Source: Heterocephalus glaber
Lineage: Eukaryota; Chordata; Mammalia; Rodentia; Bathyergidae
DNA length: 64,000 nucleotides
Assembly (NCBI RefSeq): GCF_000247695.1
Contig: NW_004624843.1
Span: forward strand, 5,968,977 to 6,032,976
Direction of reading: 5' to 3'
Shown: in pieces, positions 27,601 through 41,300 of the stretch
Layout: every line of letters begins with the position of its first letter
How positions within the stretch are numbered: the first letter of the stretch is position 1
Notes under the pieces: generated by a model
What the model was told of the DNA's origin: nothing
The model's database searches: none
What the model saw: only the letters and a program-made list of their open reading frames with translations
Translations under genes and position numbers: made by a program

Positions 27601-30600
27601 GTCCACAAGGGCTCTGTTTCTCGTGTCCCAGGCACTATAAATAACTAAACAGACTGCCTACAGCCTAAGGATGCTGGCAGTATTGATAAGGCAGGGACAT
27701 AAAGTGTTCATTATGAAAATGTGGGAGGAGGGATCACAGTGTATGCCACACTGACCATGAAGTGTACTGTCATGGGCATGGGTAACAAAAGCGGGAAGGT
27801 ACAGCACTTTGCACCTTAAATGTGACTACAGGATTCAAGGGGTAATTATTTGGGCAGCTGGGAAGCTCTCAGGACCATACAATGAATTATAAGGAAAAAT
27901 TATATTGCTTTATGGGTGTCTTTTTTTTTTTTTGGTACCGGAGAGTGAACTCTTGTCCCTGCGCTTGCGCAGCAGTTGGCAAATCCACCGAGCTAAATCC
28001 CCGGTCATGGGTCTCTTTTAATAAAATATGCAGAACAATTTAACCATGATATTAGTAACTTCTTCATGAAGAATTTCAGAAATTTTCTTTGTGAAAATAT
28101 ACCTCTAGTAAATCTATAATTGGTTCTAATCAGAATTCATCTGATAGGATTTTGCTTTATAACCAACTACTTTAGACTGTATCTCATCTATAAAATCAGG
28201 GATACCTATATTATTTTCTTACCACATTTACTAAAAAGAATCACTTTATAACATTCTTTTCTCTAAGTTGCATAGCCTAAAACAGCATTTAGAATATAAT
28301 ATCTAGGAATAAACATTTAACTATTATTGAAATAAAGCTTTAGTTGGGGCCAGGGATTTAGCTCAGTGGTTTGGCCTCCTGCTGCACAAGTGCAAGGGCC
28401 TGAGTTCGATCCCTGGTACCAAAAAAAAAAAATAAAATAAAAAAAAAATAAAGGTTTAGAGTTCTCCTTGATCAGTGATGGCAAACCTTTTAGAGCTTTC
28501 AATGATACAGCCTGCTGCAACATGTGGGCCATAGGTTTGCCACTACTGTCCTAGATGGTATTGTAATTGAGTAACTTCAAAATATTCTCCCCTTTTCTCT
28601 TTTCAGTGAGTTACCTGTTACCATCACTGTAAGAATCCTGAACTAAAACTGAGCTTCCATCCGTGAGACCATGCTCTCTGAAAGTCCTCTGCATGTCTTC
28701 CTGGGGAATAGCAGTCCAGCTCTCTTCCCCTACAGACCAAACACTGTGTGTGAGGATGATGCCCTCTGTGATGGCCAAGGCTGTGAGGACAGTGCCCACT
28801 TCTGCATTGGCTGGAAAGACATGCGGAGACTCCACTAGCTGCCCATGGCATCGGCTGTCACTGCTTTTCTCCAGATGAAGAACTTGCAACAGCAGGGGCT
28901 CACAGTCAATACCAGTTGGGATCTGGACACCACCAACCTGCAACGATATCCAGACCAACACCAGTGTGTTTGGCATTTGCCAAATTAACAGCATAATCTC
29001 CATTTCTTCCAAATAAAAAAAATTTTCTCAAGTGCCTTTAAGTTATCAGAGGAGTAACGTTAGATTTCTTCTGAAAGTTTCTCTTTTATTTCCTAGGAGA
29101 GAAATCTGGGTAGGAGGTACATATTTATGAATTGTTTGTGGTGGTGATGAGATCGTGGAAACACACAAGGACCCGGGACAGGCCACAAAGGGGTTGAGAA
29201 GCTGCTCCTCACTGCTGTGAGACTGAGAGCTCACTCTGCCCCTCCAAGCGCCCACTGCCCACCTCAGCAGAGCTGGTGGCCATGCCCTTGATCCCCGCAC
29301 CCTCCCCATAACAGCCCTGTGCTACAATTGACACCAGGAATGCTGACTGCCCTACTATTCCAGAAATCTGGGAAAGAAATACACGGAGACACACAATTCC
29401 AGTAAAATAATAAAAGTTCTACTTGCAAGCGGGCGGGACCACCCGGGAAACTGGTCTGGTTAGTATCCGAGCCCCTTTGTTCAGTGTTTCCCTTTTTATA
29501 TCCTTTTTAGCCAGTATTACATCCCTAGTGGTCTTTGATGTGTAAATACAATTCCAGTTCCTATTTACAAGTCACAGACACAAGATAGACACATATACTT
29601 GTAAATTCACCCAGGCATTGCAACTTTGTTAGGTTAATGAAGTTACTGGTTAATTATGGGAAAAGCAAATCTTAAAGGAACGCATTATTTATTTTGCTTC
29701 TACAACTACCTTAATATTCAATCTACTAAGTTATCTAAAACTTTTCCCTATCACTACCTCTGTCCAGTGAAAGATGCTCCGCCTGGCATAATGAAGCTCT
29801 CAGGTCTCCTTTTAACATGTGACTGCCACTGACTGCACTACAACGTAGCGAGCATTTCAGCAGTTTTCTAATGTCAAACTGCCTTCACATACACAGGTTA
29901 AAACTTCATTATGGTGACTTAAAAAAGCAAATATTTCTTCAGTAATTTGTTTTTTTTACCTCTACTCCATTCCACACAAAGATGTCTTCCCCATCAATAA
30001 TTCCAACTTCACACAATGTCAGTTCATTTCCTAGGAAGATGAGATTGTCAGCAAGACCATTCATCATGACCATCAGAAACTAAAGGAGGAGCTGGGACAG
30101 TTTTTTTTCTATTATTGTTTGACATCATTTTTAAATTTTATTTTATTTTTTGTTTTTTGAGAGAGGGTCTTGAAATGTAGTTCAACTGGCCTCAAATTTA
30201 CTATGTAGTATAGGCTGGCCTTAAACTCACAGTGATCCTCCTGCCTCAGGCTCCTAAGTACTAAGATTACAGGCGTGTGCTACCACATCCAGCATCATTT
30301 TTATTTTTACTTTAAAAGCTCATGCAGTTTTGTGAGCACAGTGGCAAGATGAGTCAGTATAAAGGCTGACCCTACTCAAAGCACATGTCATTGTGACAGG
30401 CACCACATGGTTCAGCTTCCTCCACTAGCCAGCTACACGTCTTTGTATGTGTTGAGCCTCTAAGCTCAGTTTCCTCATTTATAAAATGAAGATAGAAGAA
30501 CGTTGTAAAACTCAAATGAGATAAATTAGCACAGAACAGTTATCATGCAGTATTTGGCATTGGAAAACCCAAAATAAATGTTATCATAATGTTATGGCTT

Positions 30601-32329
30601 ATATTTAGATGTCTCCTCAAAGCTGAATGCACTCATAGGTGGGGCTTTTGGGGGGTGACTAGATCATGGGTGATACTGGATTAGTCCATGGATGGGTTTA
30701 GCATAGTTCTGGGTGCGGATGATGGAGTTACTAAAGAGGGAAGAGCCACCCTGGGTGTGGGTGGTACCAACCAATAGGCTTGTAGCCTGGATGGAATAAA
30801 AAGAGAAAGGAGGCCGGGGATTTAGCTCAGTGGTTTCACTGCCTGCTGCACAAGTGCAAGGACCCAAGTTTTATCCCTGATACCAAAAAAATAAAAAAAT
30901 AAAATAAAATAAAAAAAAAGAAAAAGAAGGAAGGCAGGCTACTGCTTCCTGCCTACCCTGCCATGGAATGTTTTTTCTCTGCCACACCTCTCTACCTCGG
31001 AGCCAGCAGACTATGGACTGAAACCCCTACAAACGGTGAATTAAAATAAGCCTTTCCTCCTTTAACTTGTGGGTGCCAGGTATTTTGCTCCAGCAACCAG
31101 CAAGTAACTAAGACATAGCACTGTTGTTATCGTTTTGAAATTTAAAGGAAATAAGTACTTAAATTCTCAAAGTACTCTCCTTTGTTACAAAATCTGAAGC
31201 TGAGAGTTGGCAGAAAATCAAGCCACATAATAACATTCAAATGGCTTTAAATCATTTTGTTCAATAGTTGGTGGTAATATAAAATTTTTTTTAAAAAGGT
31301 AGCCCTAGTTTTAGAAAATATAAAACATTTCCATGATAGAAAGAGATTGGATATATCATAAATGGGATGAATTATTTCTTTTTTGAACTGGCAATATGAT
31401 GATAAGCTATGTAGTTAAGAAGTAATAGTAGGCAGGGGAAGGACTGGCAAAGAGAAACCATGGATGAGCCCCATAAAAATATAAATTATTAAACTGAGTT
31501 GCTGTGTTCATATTCCTCTTACCATCAAGTGTCCGGTAAATGTGAAGTCCTGCTGGAACATGCTTTGCAACACTAAGAACCATGTCTCCTTCCCAAAATT
31601 CTAACAGCTGAAGATAAAAAGAATAAAAAATAACATGAGTATCATGTTTCCAGGTTTAACAACAGCAGTGTGCCATTTTACATAGGGAGCAGGCAAATGA
31701 ATACTCTCATCCTTACTAATACCAAACAATTGGAAACAAAGAGATTATTCTTGTTAAATTGGTGACATTCAAAGATGGCTAATCTCATCCACTACTGGCT
31801 GAAGACTTTGGCATACACATCTAAACAACTCTAATTAGATCAAGTGAAGGCCACTTTTAGTAGAAAGCAGACTGCTCAGCAAGCCGGCATGGAAGTTTCT
31901 GCCTGCAAGAGCCACACTTAATTGTTTCACCGGCACTGCTCAGAGAAATGCAGCCTGTAAATTTAAAAGTGGAATTCCCAGGTATGTAACAGATTGCCAG
32001 GGTCTATTCTAAAAGATCTAGATGTAAGACTCTAAGGACTCTGTTAATCTCACCAAAATAGTATTACTCAGAAAGTACATTACTATTTAGTCTTTAATAC
32101 CACAAGATTTTCTCTTAAAAAGAAACTCCTATTTAAAAGGGATTCTAAGCTGGGTGTGGTGGCACACGCCTGTAATCCCAGCACTCTGGGAGGCTGAGGC
32201 AGGAGGATTCTAAATTTGAGCCCAGCTTGGGTAACTAAGTGAGAACTTGTTTCAAAATTAAAAATGTACTGAGGATGTAGCTCAAGATGAAAGCCCTGGA
32301 TTCAATCCACGATATCACATGAGACATAC

Positions 32330-32399
<70 letters not shown>

Positions 32400-35300
32400 T
32401 GATTCATTGTGTCTATCTCACAGATTGGTTAGTGGCTTACTTCTAACATAACCGTTCACAAAGATGTACACTTGAAACACTGGAAAGCATAGACAGTGTT
32501 TCTAAAACTTAAGAAGATGCATAAGGCCTTTCAAGTTTGAAATGTCGCCCTAGACAGGTTTAGCTTCCCTTACTGCCAGAACTGGCTCAGAAATGAACTT
32601 TTGTTACAGAAGTTCTGAAATATCAATTTTAGAGATATTGATATTAATCCAGCATTTAACATCCAAATCAAAGTTAAAAAAATTTGTTTGCTTTTCTTAG
32701 TACAAGAAAATCAAAAGAAAGCTGGTAATTTTGGTGAGGGATACAATTTTTCAGAAATTTCATTTAAGTTATTTTTGGGACAAAACCTAAAAAGCTTACA
32801 TTCTTGATTTCCCTCTTTCTTGGCCAGGAAGTGGTGTGGGGTAGAGAAGTGTGCCTAAGGAGAACACTGATGGAAGGGGGTCCGTGGTTGTGGTCCTAAA
32901 GCCAGCACTTACTAAGTGGCTCTGCACAGGCAACACTGTGACCTTTAAATATTCATTTATTTCATCCTCCAAATGGAGTCAACCTGACCTCATGAAGTTA
33001 AGGAACTAAATTACGTAATTTATGTGAAAGAACTGTAAGCAAAGTAAAGAGCATTACTGTTGTTATCATCATCATTGAAACAGCTGGATAAATTGTTTGG
33101 CCAATGAATATAAGAACATCTGTTTTTACTTAGAGACTAGTAGGTTTTTTTTTCACTTAAGACTCTTATTAGGGCAGTTTGTGATGGTGTACTCCTGAAA
33201 TTCCAGTTACAGGAGGCTAAGGCAGGAGGATTGAGAATCTGCAGCCAGTTCAGGCAATTTAGTAAGACTCTGTCTCAAAATCAAATTAAGAAATCAGGCT
33301 CAGGATGTAGAGCAGCTGTGCCTGACGGGGCGTCTGACATGAGCTCGGGTGGGGTAGAGAGTAGGGGGCGGTAGTCGGGGGTGGTGGGAGGAGGCGGCGG
33401 CGAATCACGTATAAATGGCACCCAAGCAGGACCCGAAGCCCAGTTCCAGGAGGGTGAACGAGTACTGTGCTTTCATGATCCTCTTCTTTATGAAGCAAAG
33501 TGTGTAAAGGTTGCCATAAAGGACAAACAAGTAAAATACTTTATACATTACAGTGGCTGGGATAAAAATTGGGACGAATGGGTTCCAGAAAGCAGAGTAC
33601 TCAAATATGTGGACACCAATCTACAGAAACAGCGAGAACTTCAAAAAGCCAATCAGGAGCAATATGTAGAGGGAAAATGAGAGGGGCTGCTCCAGGACAG
33701 AGGACATCTGGTCTGCAACAGAAAAATGTTGAAGTGAAAACAAAAAAGAACAAAAACCCTGGTAATGGAGATGGTGGCAGTACCAGTGAGACACCTCAGC
33801 CTCCTGGGAAGAGGGCCCGGGTAGATCCTACTGTTGAAAATGAAGAAACATTTATGAACAGAGTTGAAGTTAAAGTAAAGATCCCTGAAGAGCTAAAACC
33901 GAGGCTTGTTGATGACTGGGACTTAATTATCAGACAGAAACAGCTCTTTTACCTTCCTGCCAAGAAGAATGTGGATTCCATTTTAGAGGACTAAGCAAAT
34001 TATAAGAAATCTCGAGGAAGTAAGGATAATAAGGAGTATGCTGTTAACGAGGCTGTAGCAGGGATAACAGCATACCTCAATGTGATGCTGGGCACTCAGC
34101 TCCTCTACAAATTTTAGAGACCACAGTACGCCGATATCCTTGCCAATCACCCTGATGCACCCATGTCGCAGGTGTACGGAGCACCACATCTACTGAGATT
34201 ATTTGTACGAATTGGAGCTATGTTGGCCTACACATCTCTGGGTGAGAAGAGCCTTGCTTTATTACTGAATTATCATCATGATTTCTTCAAGTATCTGGCG
34301 AAAAATTCAGCAACTTTATTTAGTGCCAGTGATTATGAAGTGGCCCCTCCTGAGTACCATCGGAAAGCGGTGTGAGGCGCTCTCACCTGTGTTTGGATCT
34401 CTGTCAACATGTTTTTGTTCCTAGTCCTTCTCTTGTACAAATGATGCACTTTGAAGATGTTAGTGTATAACAGAGTTAATGTTTGTTTTGATTTTAAACA
34501 GAGAAAATAAAAGGGGTTGCAGCTTTTTTCTTTTCACTTCAAAGTTGCTACCAGTGTATTAAATGATGAACAAAGAGACATGGTGTAGAGTATTTTACTG
34601 CCTAGTTGACAAAGCTGCTTTTGAATGCTGGTGGTTCTATTCCTTTGACACTATGCACTTTTATAATACGTTAATGCTATATGACAAAATGCTCTGATTC
34701 CTAGTGCCAAAGGTCCAATTCAGTGTATATAACTGAACACACTCATCCATTTGAGCTTTTTTTTTTAAAATGGTGCTTAAAGAGCCCATCCTTTGCAAAT
34801 CATTCATGTTGTTCCTTAGGCATTTTCTCTTTGCTCAAATTGTTGAAGAATGGTGAATTGTTTCATGGTTTTTGTATTTGTGTCTAATACACGTTTTAAC
34901 ATGACAGACAATGCATTGTGTAGCTACAGTTTTCTGGAAAAGTCAATCTTTTTGGAATTTTCAGATCTTCAATAAATTTTTTCTTTAAATTAAAAAAACC
35001 CTCAAATTAAGAAGAGGTCTGGGGGAAAGAAAAGGCTCAGTGGGAGAGGCTTGCCTAGCATACACAAGACCCTGGGTTCCGTCCCCAACATAGCAAAAAA
35101 CAGAAAAGAGCCAGATGTGGTGGCATATGCCTATAACCCCAGCTACTTAAGAGGCTGAGGCAAGAGGATCACAAGTTCAAGGCCAGCCTGAACATCAGTG
35201 AGACTCCGTCTCAAAATGAAATAAGAAGGGCTGGGGATGTAAAGAATTTTATTAACAAATGGTACTTTATGCCAGAGGATACAAAATTGCTTTTATTTGT

Positions 35301-38300
35301 TTAATGGTTTGTGATTTTAAGCCATAGGCTGAACTTTATTTTTTCATTCCTTTTGAAAAATAATTCTCTTTCATTTATTTCCCAAAAAAGACAACTTTAT
35401 ATGCTTTCTGGCCCCAAATTATATATACCAGGCCTGATTCTCCACTTGAAAAGCTGCTGGCTGGAAGTGGAAAGCCTCCCTAAAGAGCTTACTAATAAGG
35501 ACAGAATATTTGTTTTATCTTCTATGTACTGGTAGGTGCTGAGACTTTTCCTAAGCAGCTTTGAAGAAGAGCTAGAACCTATTAAATAAGATGAAATAGA
35601 GAAGCCAGCTCAAGATGGACCCAAATGTCTCAATTAAGAAATAAGGCTAGATTACCTGAAATATTGACTGTTGGAGATCTCCTAAAGTTCTTCTTTTATC
35701 AAAGGTCAAATCCCACATGCTTTCTGCCTGACAGCTTACTGGGTGCAGAGCTCCATTGAAGAAATGATAACAAGGGCCCACGTGGAGATGTAATTCAACA
35801 TTATTGTTTGCAGAATCACATTCTGCCCTTTTTAGGAGGATAAAAAATACATAAATATTATGTTTTTATAACAGACACTTTTATGGCAAACCAAAAATAC
35901 CTGCTTTACAATGCAAGTAAGTTCTCCATTCTGCCTAAGTAACATCCTTTTCTTCTATCTGCCAAAATGATTTATTTTAGGTTTTCAATAAATAGCAAAC
36001 ATGCAGCTCTAATTACTACCACGAAGTCCAAGGGAAAAGTGTTTCCATGTAGATTGTGCAACATCAACTACATTTCTCCACACAAATGCTGAAACTTGAA
36101 ATCTTCCAATCTTGAGGTTGTATTAGTTATGGACAAAATGCTAGACACATGCTCACATACTTGTGTTAGGAGGCAGTTATCAACTCTGTGTCATCCTGAC
36201 TTCCACCAGACTACTCAGGCTCTTTCATGTTAGCAATCACTAGCGCTGCCTTCCAGAGCATGTGATCTCCAGTGTAGTGTGTCAGCCACAGCCTGTGCTG
36301 GGGTGCTGGCTGCTACTCTGGCTCCACTCAACTGACTCAAAGGCTGTGTCAAACTTGCTCTCCTAGGCACTGTGACCAGGGCAGAGCTGGGATGGGGCTG
36401 TCACCATGATCCAGGACTTCAGATTCATTGTATTAACATGGTCAAAGAGAGCATTAGCTTTTTCTTGTGACCACACTAAAATTACTGGCCAACTAAACTC
36501 ATTGGATTATTTTTTCCCCCTTCATAATATCAACTGCTAATCTGGACTACTTCTGCAGGTTATTTTTTGCACTGTACTTAAAACACCTCTGTCACAGAAT
36601 TTGACCTTTGGGGCCACAAGGAGCCTACTCATTAGCCAACTGACTCTGTCAGAGAGCAAATAAAGAACCAGATTTTCAGGGTCCAATGTGGGGCCCCCAA
36701 GGAGAATGTTAAGATCATTAAGACCTCAGCAGCCATCTCTATAAGAATCCATTGTAGGTTTCTGCCCAAGACTGACGCTAAACCCAATAGTGTATAGAAT
36801 TCCTATCTTTCCTTACGAAAATGGGCCCATCTCTGGTCTGCCACCACTGCAAGTCAGTTTTCCACAACTACTTAGAAGTCATTATTCTTTTTTTTTGGTA
36901 CCAGGGATTGAACTCGGGTCCTTGCACTTGCAGGGTAGGCGGCAGAACCACTGAGCTAAATCACCAGCACAACTACTTAGAAGTGAGGGTGGTTTTAATG
37001 ACAGCCTGTCTTTATAAATTCATTTATGCAACCGTGTGCTGATTTCTCTAACCTGCTTAGGCTTTGATCCCTACTAAACAATAGCTGTTTTATGTCAGTA
37101 TATGTCACTCTCACACATAAGGCTAATTTTAAAGTAAATGAAAACTTTACTATAAAAGTTCAGCAGGCAAATAATTGGCTAGTTTTTCCTTTTTAGTTTT
37201 CATCATTAAATGCTTAAGACCTAAATTAGATCTCCATCCCCAGAAAAACTATTCAAACTCTGAAAGTTAACTTAAATTACCTTTTCATCTGTAGTTCCAT
37301 GTTGGCTGCATCCATTTCCTTCAGCAAGTGACAAGGAACCTTGTATCTTGGATTAGCTCGAGCTGTGAACAAAACTTTTCATTAACTTGTGTTGACTAAA
37401 TGAAATCTGGTTGCTGAAGAGGCAGTATGAAAACTGGAAAGGATGGCACTGGGAGCTAGGAAAACTGCTACTAACTAGCTGTGTGAATGCGAATATTCCC
37501 TGGAGCTGTTTGCTGAGATCAAATGAAAGGCAGGCAGCTTTTTAAGCCAAGCTAGAAGAATTTCATTTCTTCAACTCTTTTAAGTATGTTTTAAGAAAGA
37601 ACACTTGCTATTTTTATCCTGATTATAAATGTAACAACTGGTTACTATAAACATTCTGGAAATTATTTTCTAAAGAGTAGCAGATACTACTGTACCTGTA
37701 ATCTCACTCCTAAAACATACATACACCCACATACACTTTTAAAAAAACACTAGGGTTATATATTTGTTACCTGCTTTTTCATTTCATATGCTGTATTTTT
37801 TTCACAGCCTTAAATGACTGTGTAACAGGCCATTCTATACTTGGCATAATTAATCTATTCAGTGTTTTTGTTATACATTAAGGTGGCTTCCAATTAGTCA
37901 CTATTATAAAATAATGGGGTTAACTAGCATCTTTGAGCACAAATATTCATATACAGTTCTATTTCAAGACAAATTTGTGAGAGTTACTGGTTTAGATGGT
38001 GTGGCAGTTTTAAGGCTTGTAAATATGCACACCCAAACTAGTTGCATTAATTTATATATCTGGTAGCTGTGGAAGAAACATCAATTGGAATTTCTATGAG
38101 TTTCAGGTTGCACCACCATGCCCAGCAAGGTCATAGAAATATCTGACATGATGGGAAAAAGTGGCATCTTGCTGCTGTTTCAAGTTTTTCTAATTATGGG
38201 CTAGGTTAAAAAAATTTTTTTAATAGTTTTTTTTTTGGTATCAGAAATTGAACTCAGGTCCTTGCACTTGCAAGGCAGGTGTGGCGCTCCTGAGCTAAAT

Positions 38301-41300
38301 CCGGCCGCCCCCCCCCCGAATTTTTTTTTTAACAAACANNNNNNNNNNNNNNNNNNNNNNNNNNNNNNNNNNNNNNNNNNNNNNNNNNNNNNNNNNNNNN
38401 NNNNNNNNNNNNNNNNNNNNNNNNNNNNNNNNNNNNNNNNNNNNNNNNNNNNNNNNNNNNNNNNNNNNNNNCTTATCATTTGCTTTTAAATTCTGTTTAA
38501 AGTTTATATTGCTTTTCCTTAATTTTTTTCTTTGTCTGCTTTTAACCTTAGAAAGGTCTTAGGATCAGATATTTATATTTTACACATTTTTCTACTGCGA
38601 AGAGCTATAATTTAATTGAAGTGACTAGCAGAATAGCAGAAAATGCTTTAGTTATTTCTTTAGCAAGAAATCAGCATCTACTTTTTTTTTTTGTACTTGG
38701 GATTAAACTCAGGACCTTTCGATTGTGAGGCAGGCAGCAGAATCACTGAGCTAAATCTCTGGCCTGAGCAACAAATCAACTTCCCAGTTGTATTTACTGA
38801 GTAATTCAGTTTCCCATTTATCTGAACAGCTATCCTGCTTACCAGGGGTTAAAATCTCATATATTTTTACATCAATTCCCAGGTTTATTGCTCTATTTTA
38901 GTAGTCTGTCTATCTCTTGGCATTAACCCTACTGTACCTTCATTGCTTCAGCTTTATGTTTTTATAGATACAGTAGTCCTTTCTTCAACTGTCATTTCTT
39001 TATCTCTCTAGGTGAATATTAGAATCATTTTTATAAAGGTCTGTCTCTTCAAAAGAGACAAAAAAGTCCATCAAGATTTTGGCTGGGTCTCATTAAATTC
39101 TTAAGCTAACTGGAAAACTTATTTTTTACATATTACAATTATGGTCATACCAAAATTCAAGTTAGTGAAAAAGACTAATACTCCATCCGAAGACATACTT
39201 TTTCTGTTAATATATATTACTGTAATTGTGAATTCTGATCCACAAAGTTTCTGTCAGAACTAGTCCCATGTTTTTTGTTCCCCCCTCTCAGAAAAATACA
39301 AGTCTTTCTGGTTAACAGCACAGTTACGTAACTGTTTCAGATGCAGTAGGTTAATTTCCTTTGATTCTCATGCAAATTAGTAACTGCTTTATTCTTATTC
39401 TCTACAAAAAATGATCACCATTCTCACTCTCTAAGAGTGTTCTCTTCATCTCTAATCATAGCTATGTTGCAGTCTAAAAAGCTTTTCTACTATGGGTTTT
39501 TTACTTCTGAAAGGACTTTGGGAAAAGAATAAAAAAATCTTACTGATTTATAATTTATGTTAACAGCTTTAGTTAAAAAAGACTCATTATTACAGGTCTC
39601 AAATGTTAACCTCCATAGTATGAGCTCTCTTGGTTTAATCCAGTGCTTACAAGAAATTTCGACTACTCAGGGACCATTATCTTCTCAGAAAAGAAAAAAG
39701 AAACAGGAAAATGAAGACAAGAAAGTAATACCAAAGCCACTTATATAACTCAAAGGCAACATGGCAGAATGACAGACACAAGCCTGAACATACCGCAATC
39801 ACAATCAAGTCTGTCACCCCAAGAAGGAAGATGTTTTGAGAAGGGGTCTTGCTAGTAGTCCAGGCTGGCTTTGAATTCACAGTGATCCTCTGGTTTTAGC
39901 TGCCTAAGTGTGCCACCATTCCCAGCCCAAGAAGAAAATACAGTATTACAAAATCCAAGAAAATCCAATCATGACCCTTCATTATAGTGGAGAAAATTAA
40001 AATTAAATAGAAATAACAATCTTTATAAAATGACAAATTGCTATATTTCGTTTGGCATATTGTATTACCTCTTTAAAATATTACTTAGACTGGAAATATT
40101 TTAAAACATTCCTAAGGTAAGCCTTCTTTTAAAAGAGGAAAAATTCAAACAGCATTCCATGTCTATCTTTATAGTCACTAAACAATAGGAACACTTTTCT
40201 TTCCATACCTTCAGGTGGTCTCTGCAACTGGGATTTCCGATAAAACAACATGTAGGCACTTTCTTTACCCTGGAATTGCTGTTCAATATCTTTTTCCTTG
40301 ATTGGTTGGACTTTGGAATCATTTATATCAAACCAGTGGGGACAGGTGGTGTTATCATTTAATCCTGGAGATTCTGAAGCCAGCATCTGGAGAATCTGTT
40401 GCTCATTACTTTGCAAATCAGACTCAACGTGGAGAGAAAGCTTCTTCTGTATACTAACTGTACTTTCATCTGAACTGAGCAGAAATGTCTGAGAATGGAG
40501 CTTTAAGAACTACACAGAAACAAAAAACAAATACTAAGTTAACATTTTAAAAAAATTAGACTTGAGAATTATTTTTCTTCCTTTTGGGGATTTTTAAACT
40601 TTACCTTTATTTTTCACCAATGAGCAAGGCTGGGGGTGACTTGTTCCAGTATAAGATGACATTTAATAAAAATCAGAATGCTCTGTTCAACTGTCACATC
40701 AAGGGAGAGAACTGCCAAGCCATAATCTGAAAATCATTTCTATACCCAAATGTTTTTTATAAAAAGTACTTAAATGAAACCCATTAGGCAGAACATAAGT
40801 CTTCTGAAAGACTTAAAAACAATCTAAAGAAAGCATAAAACTATGGCAATCACAGTGTACCACTATCAAATTTAAAACTAACAACCCAGACTTTGCTGAA
40901 ATAAAGTAATAATTGTAAGCCTTGGTTATCTTTTAATGTTATGGTCTTTTCTGGGAGATGATATTCAAACTTAGGAAATCAGGGCATTTACAGGTTTAAC
41001 TTGCAATCCCGAAGATTGTGTCTTCTTTTTGCTAAAGGATTAGGAGGGAAAAACCATTTGTGGCAGGAAGCATGGCATGGCAAAGTGGCTGGGACAATTG
41101 GGGATCACCTGTTAATCAAGGAGAATGCTGTTTTCAGTTCTTCTGGCACAGGATCTTCACAGGACCAAGCCAAGCCCTGCACCCAATACCAATCAGGGAA
41201 TGCTATTTTCAGTCCTTCTGGCACAGGAGCTTCTCGAGATCAAGCAAAGCCCTGTACCTGATACCAATCTTCTGGCAGGAGCTCAAGCAAAGTCCTACTC

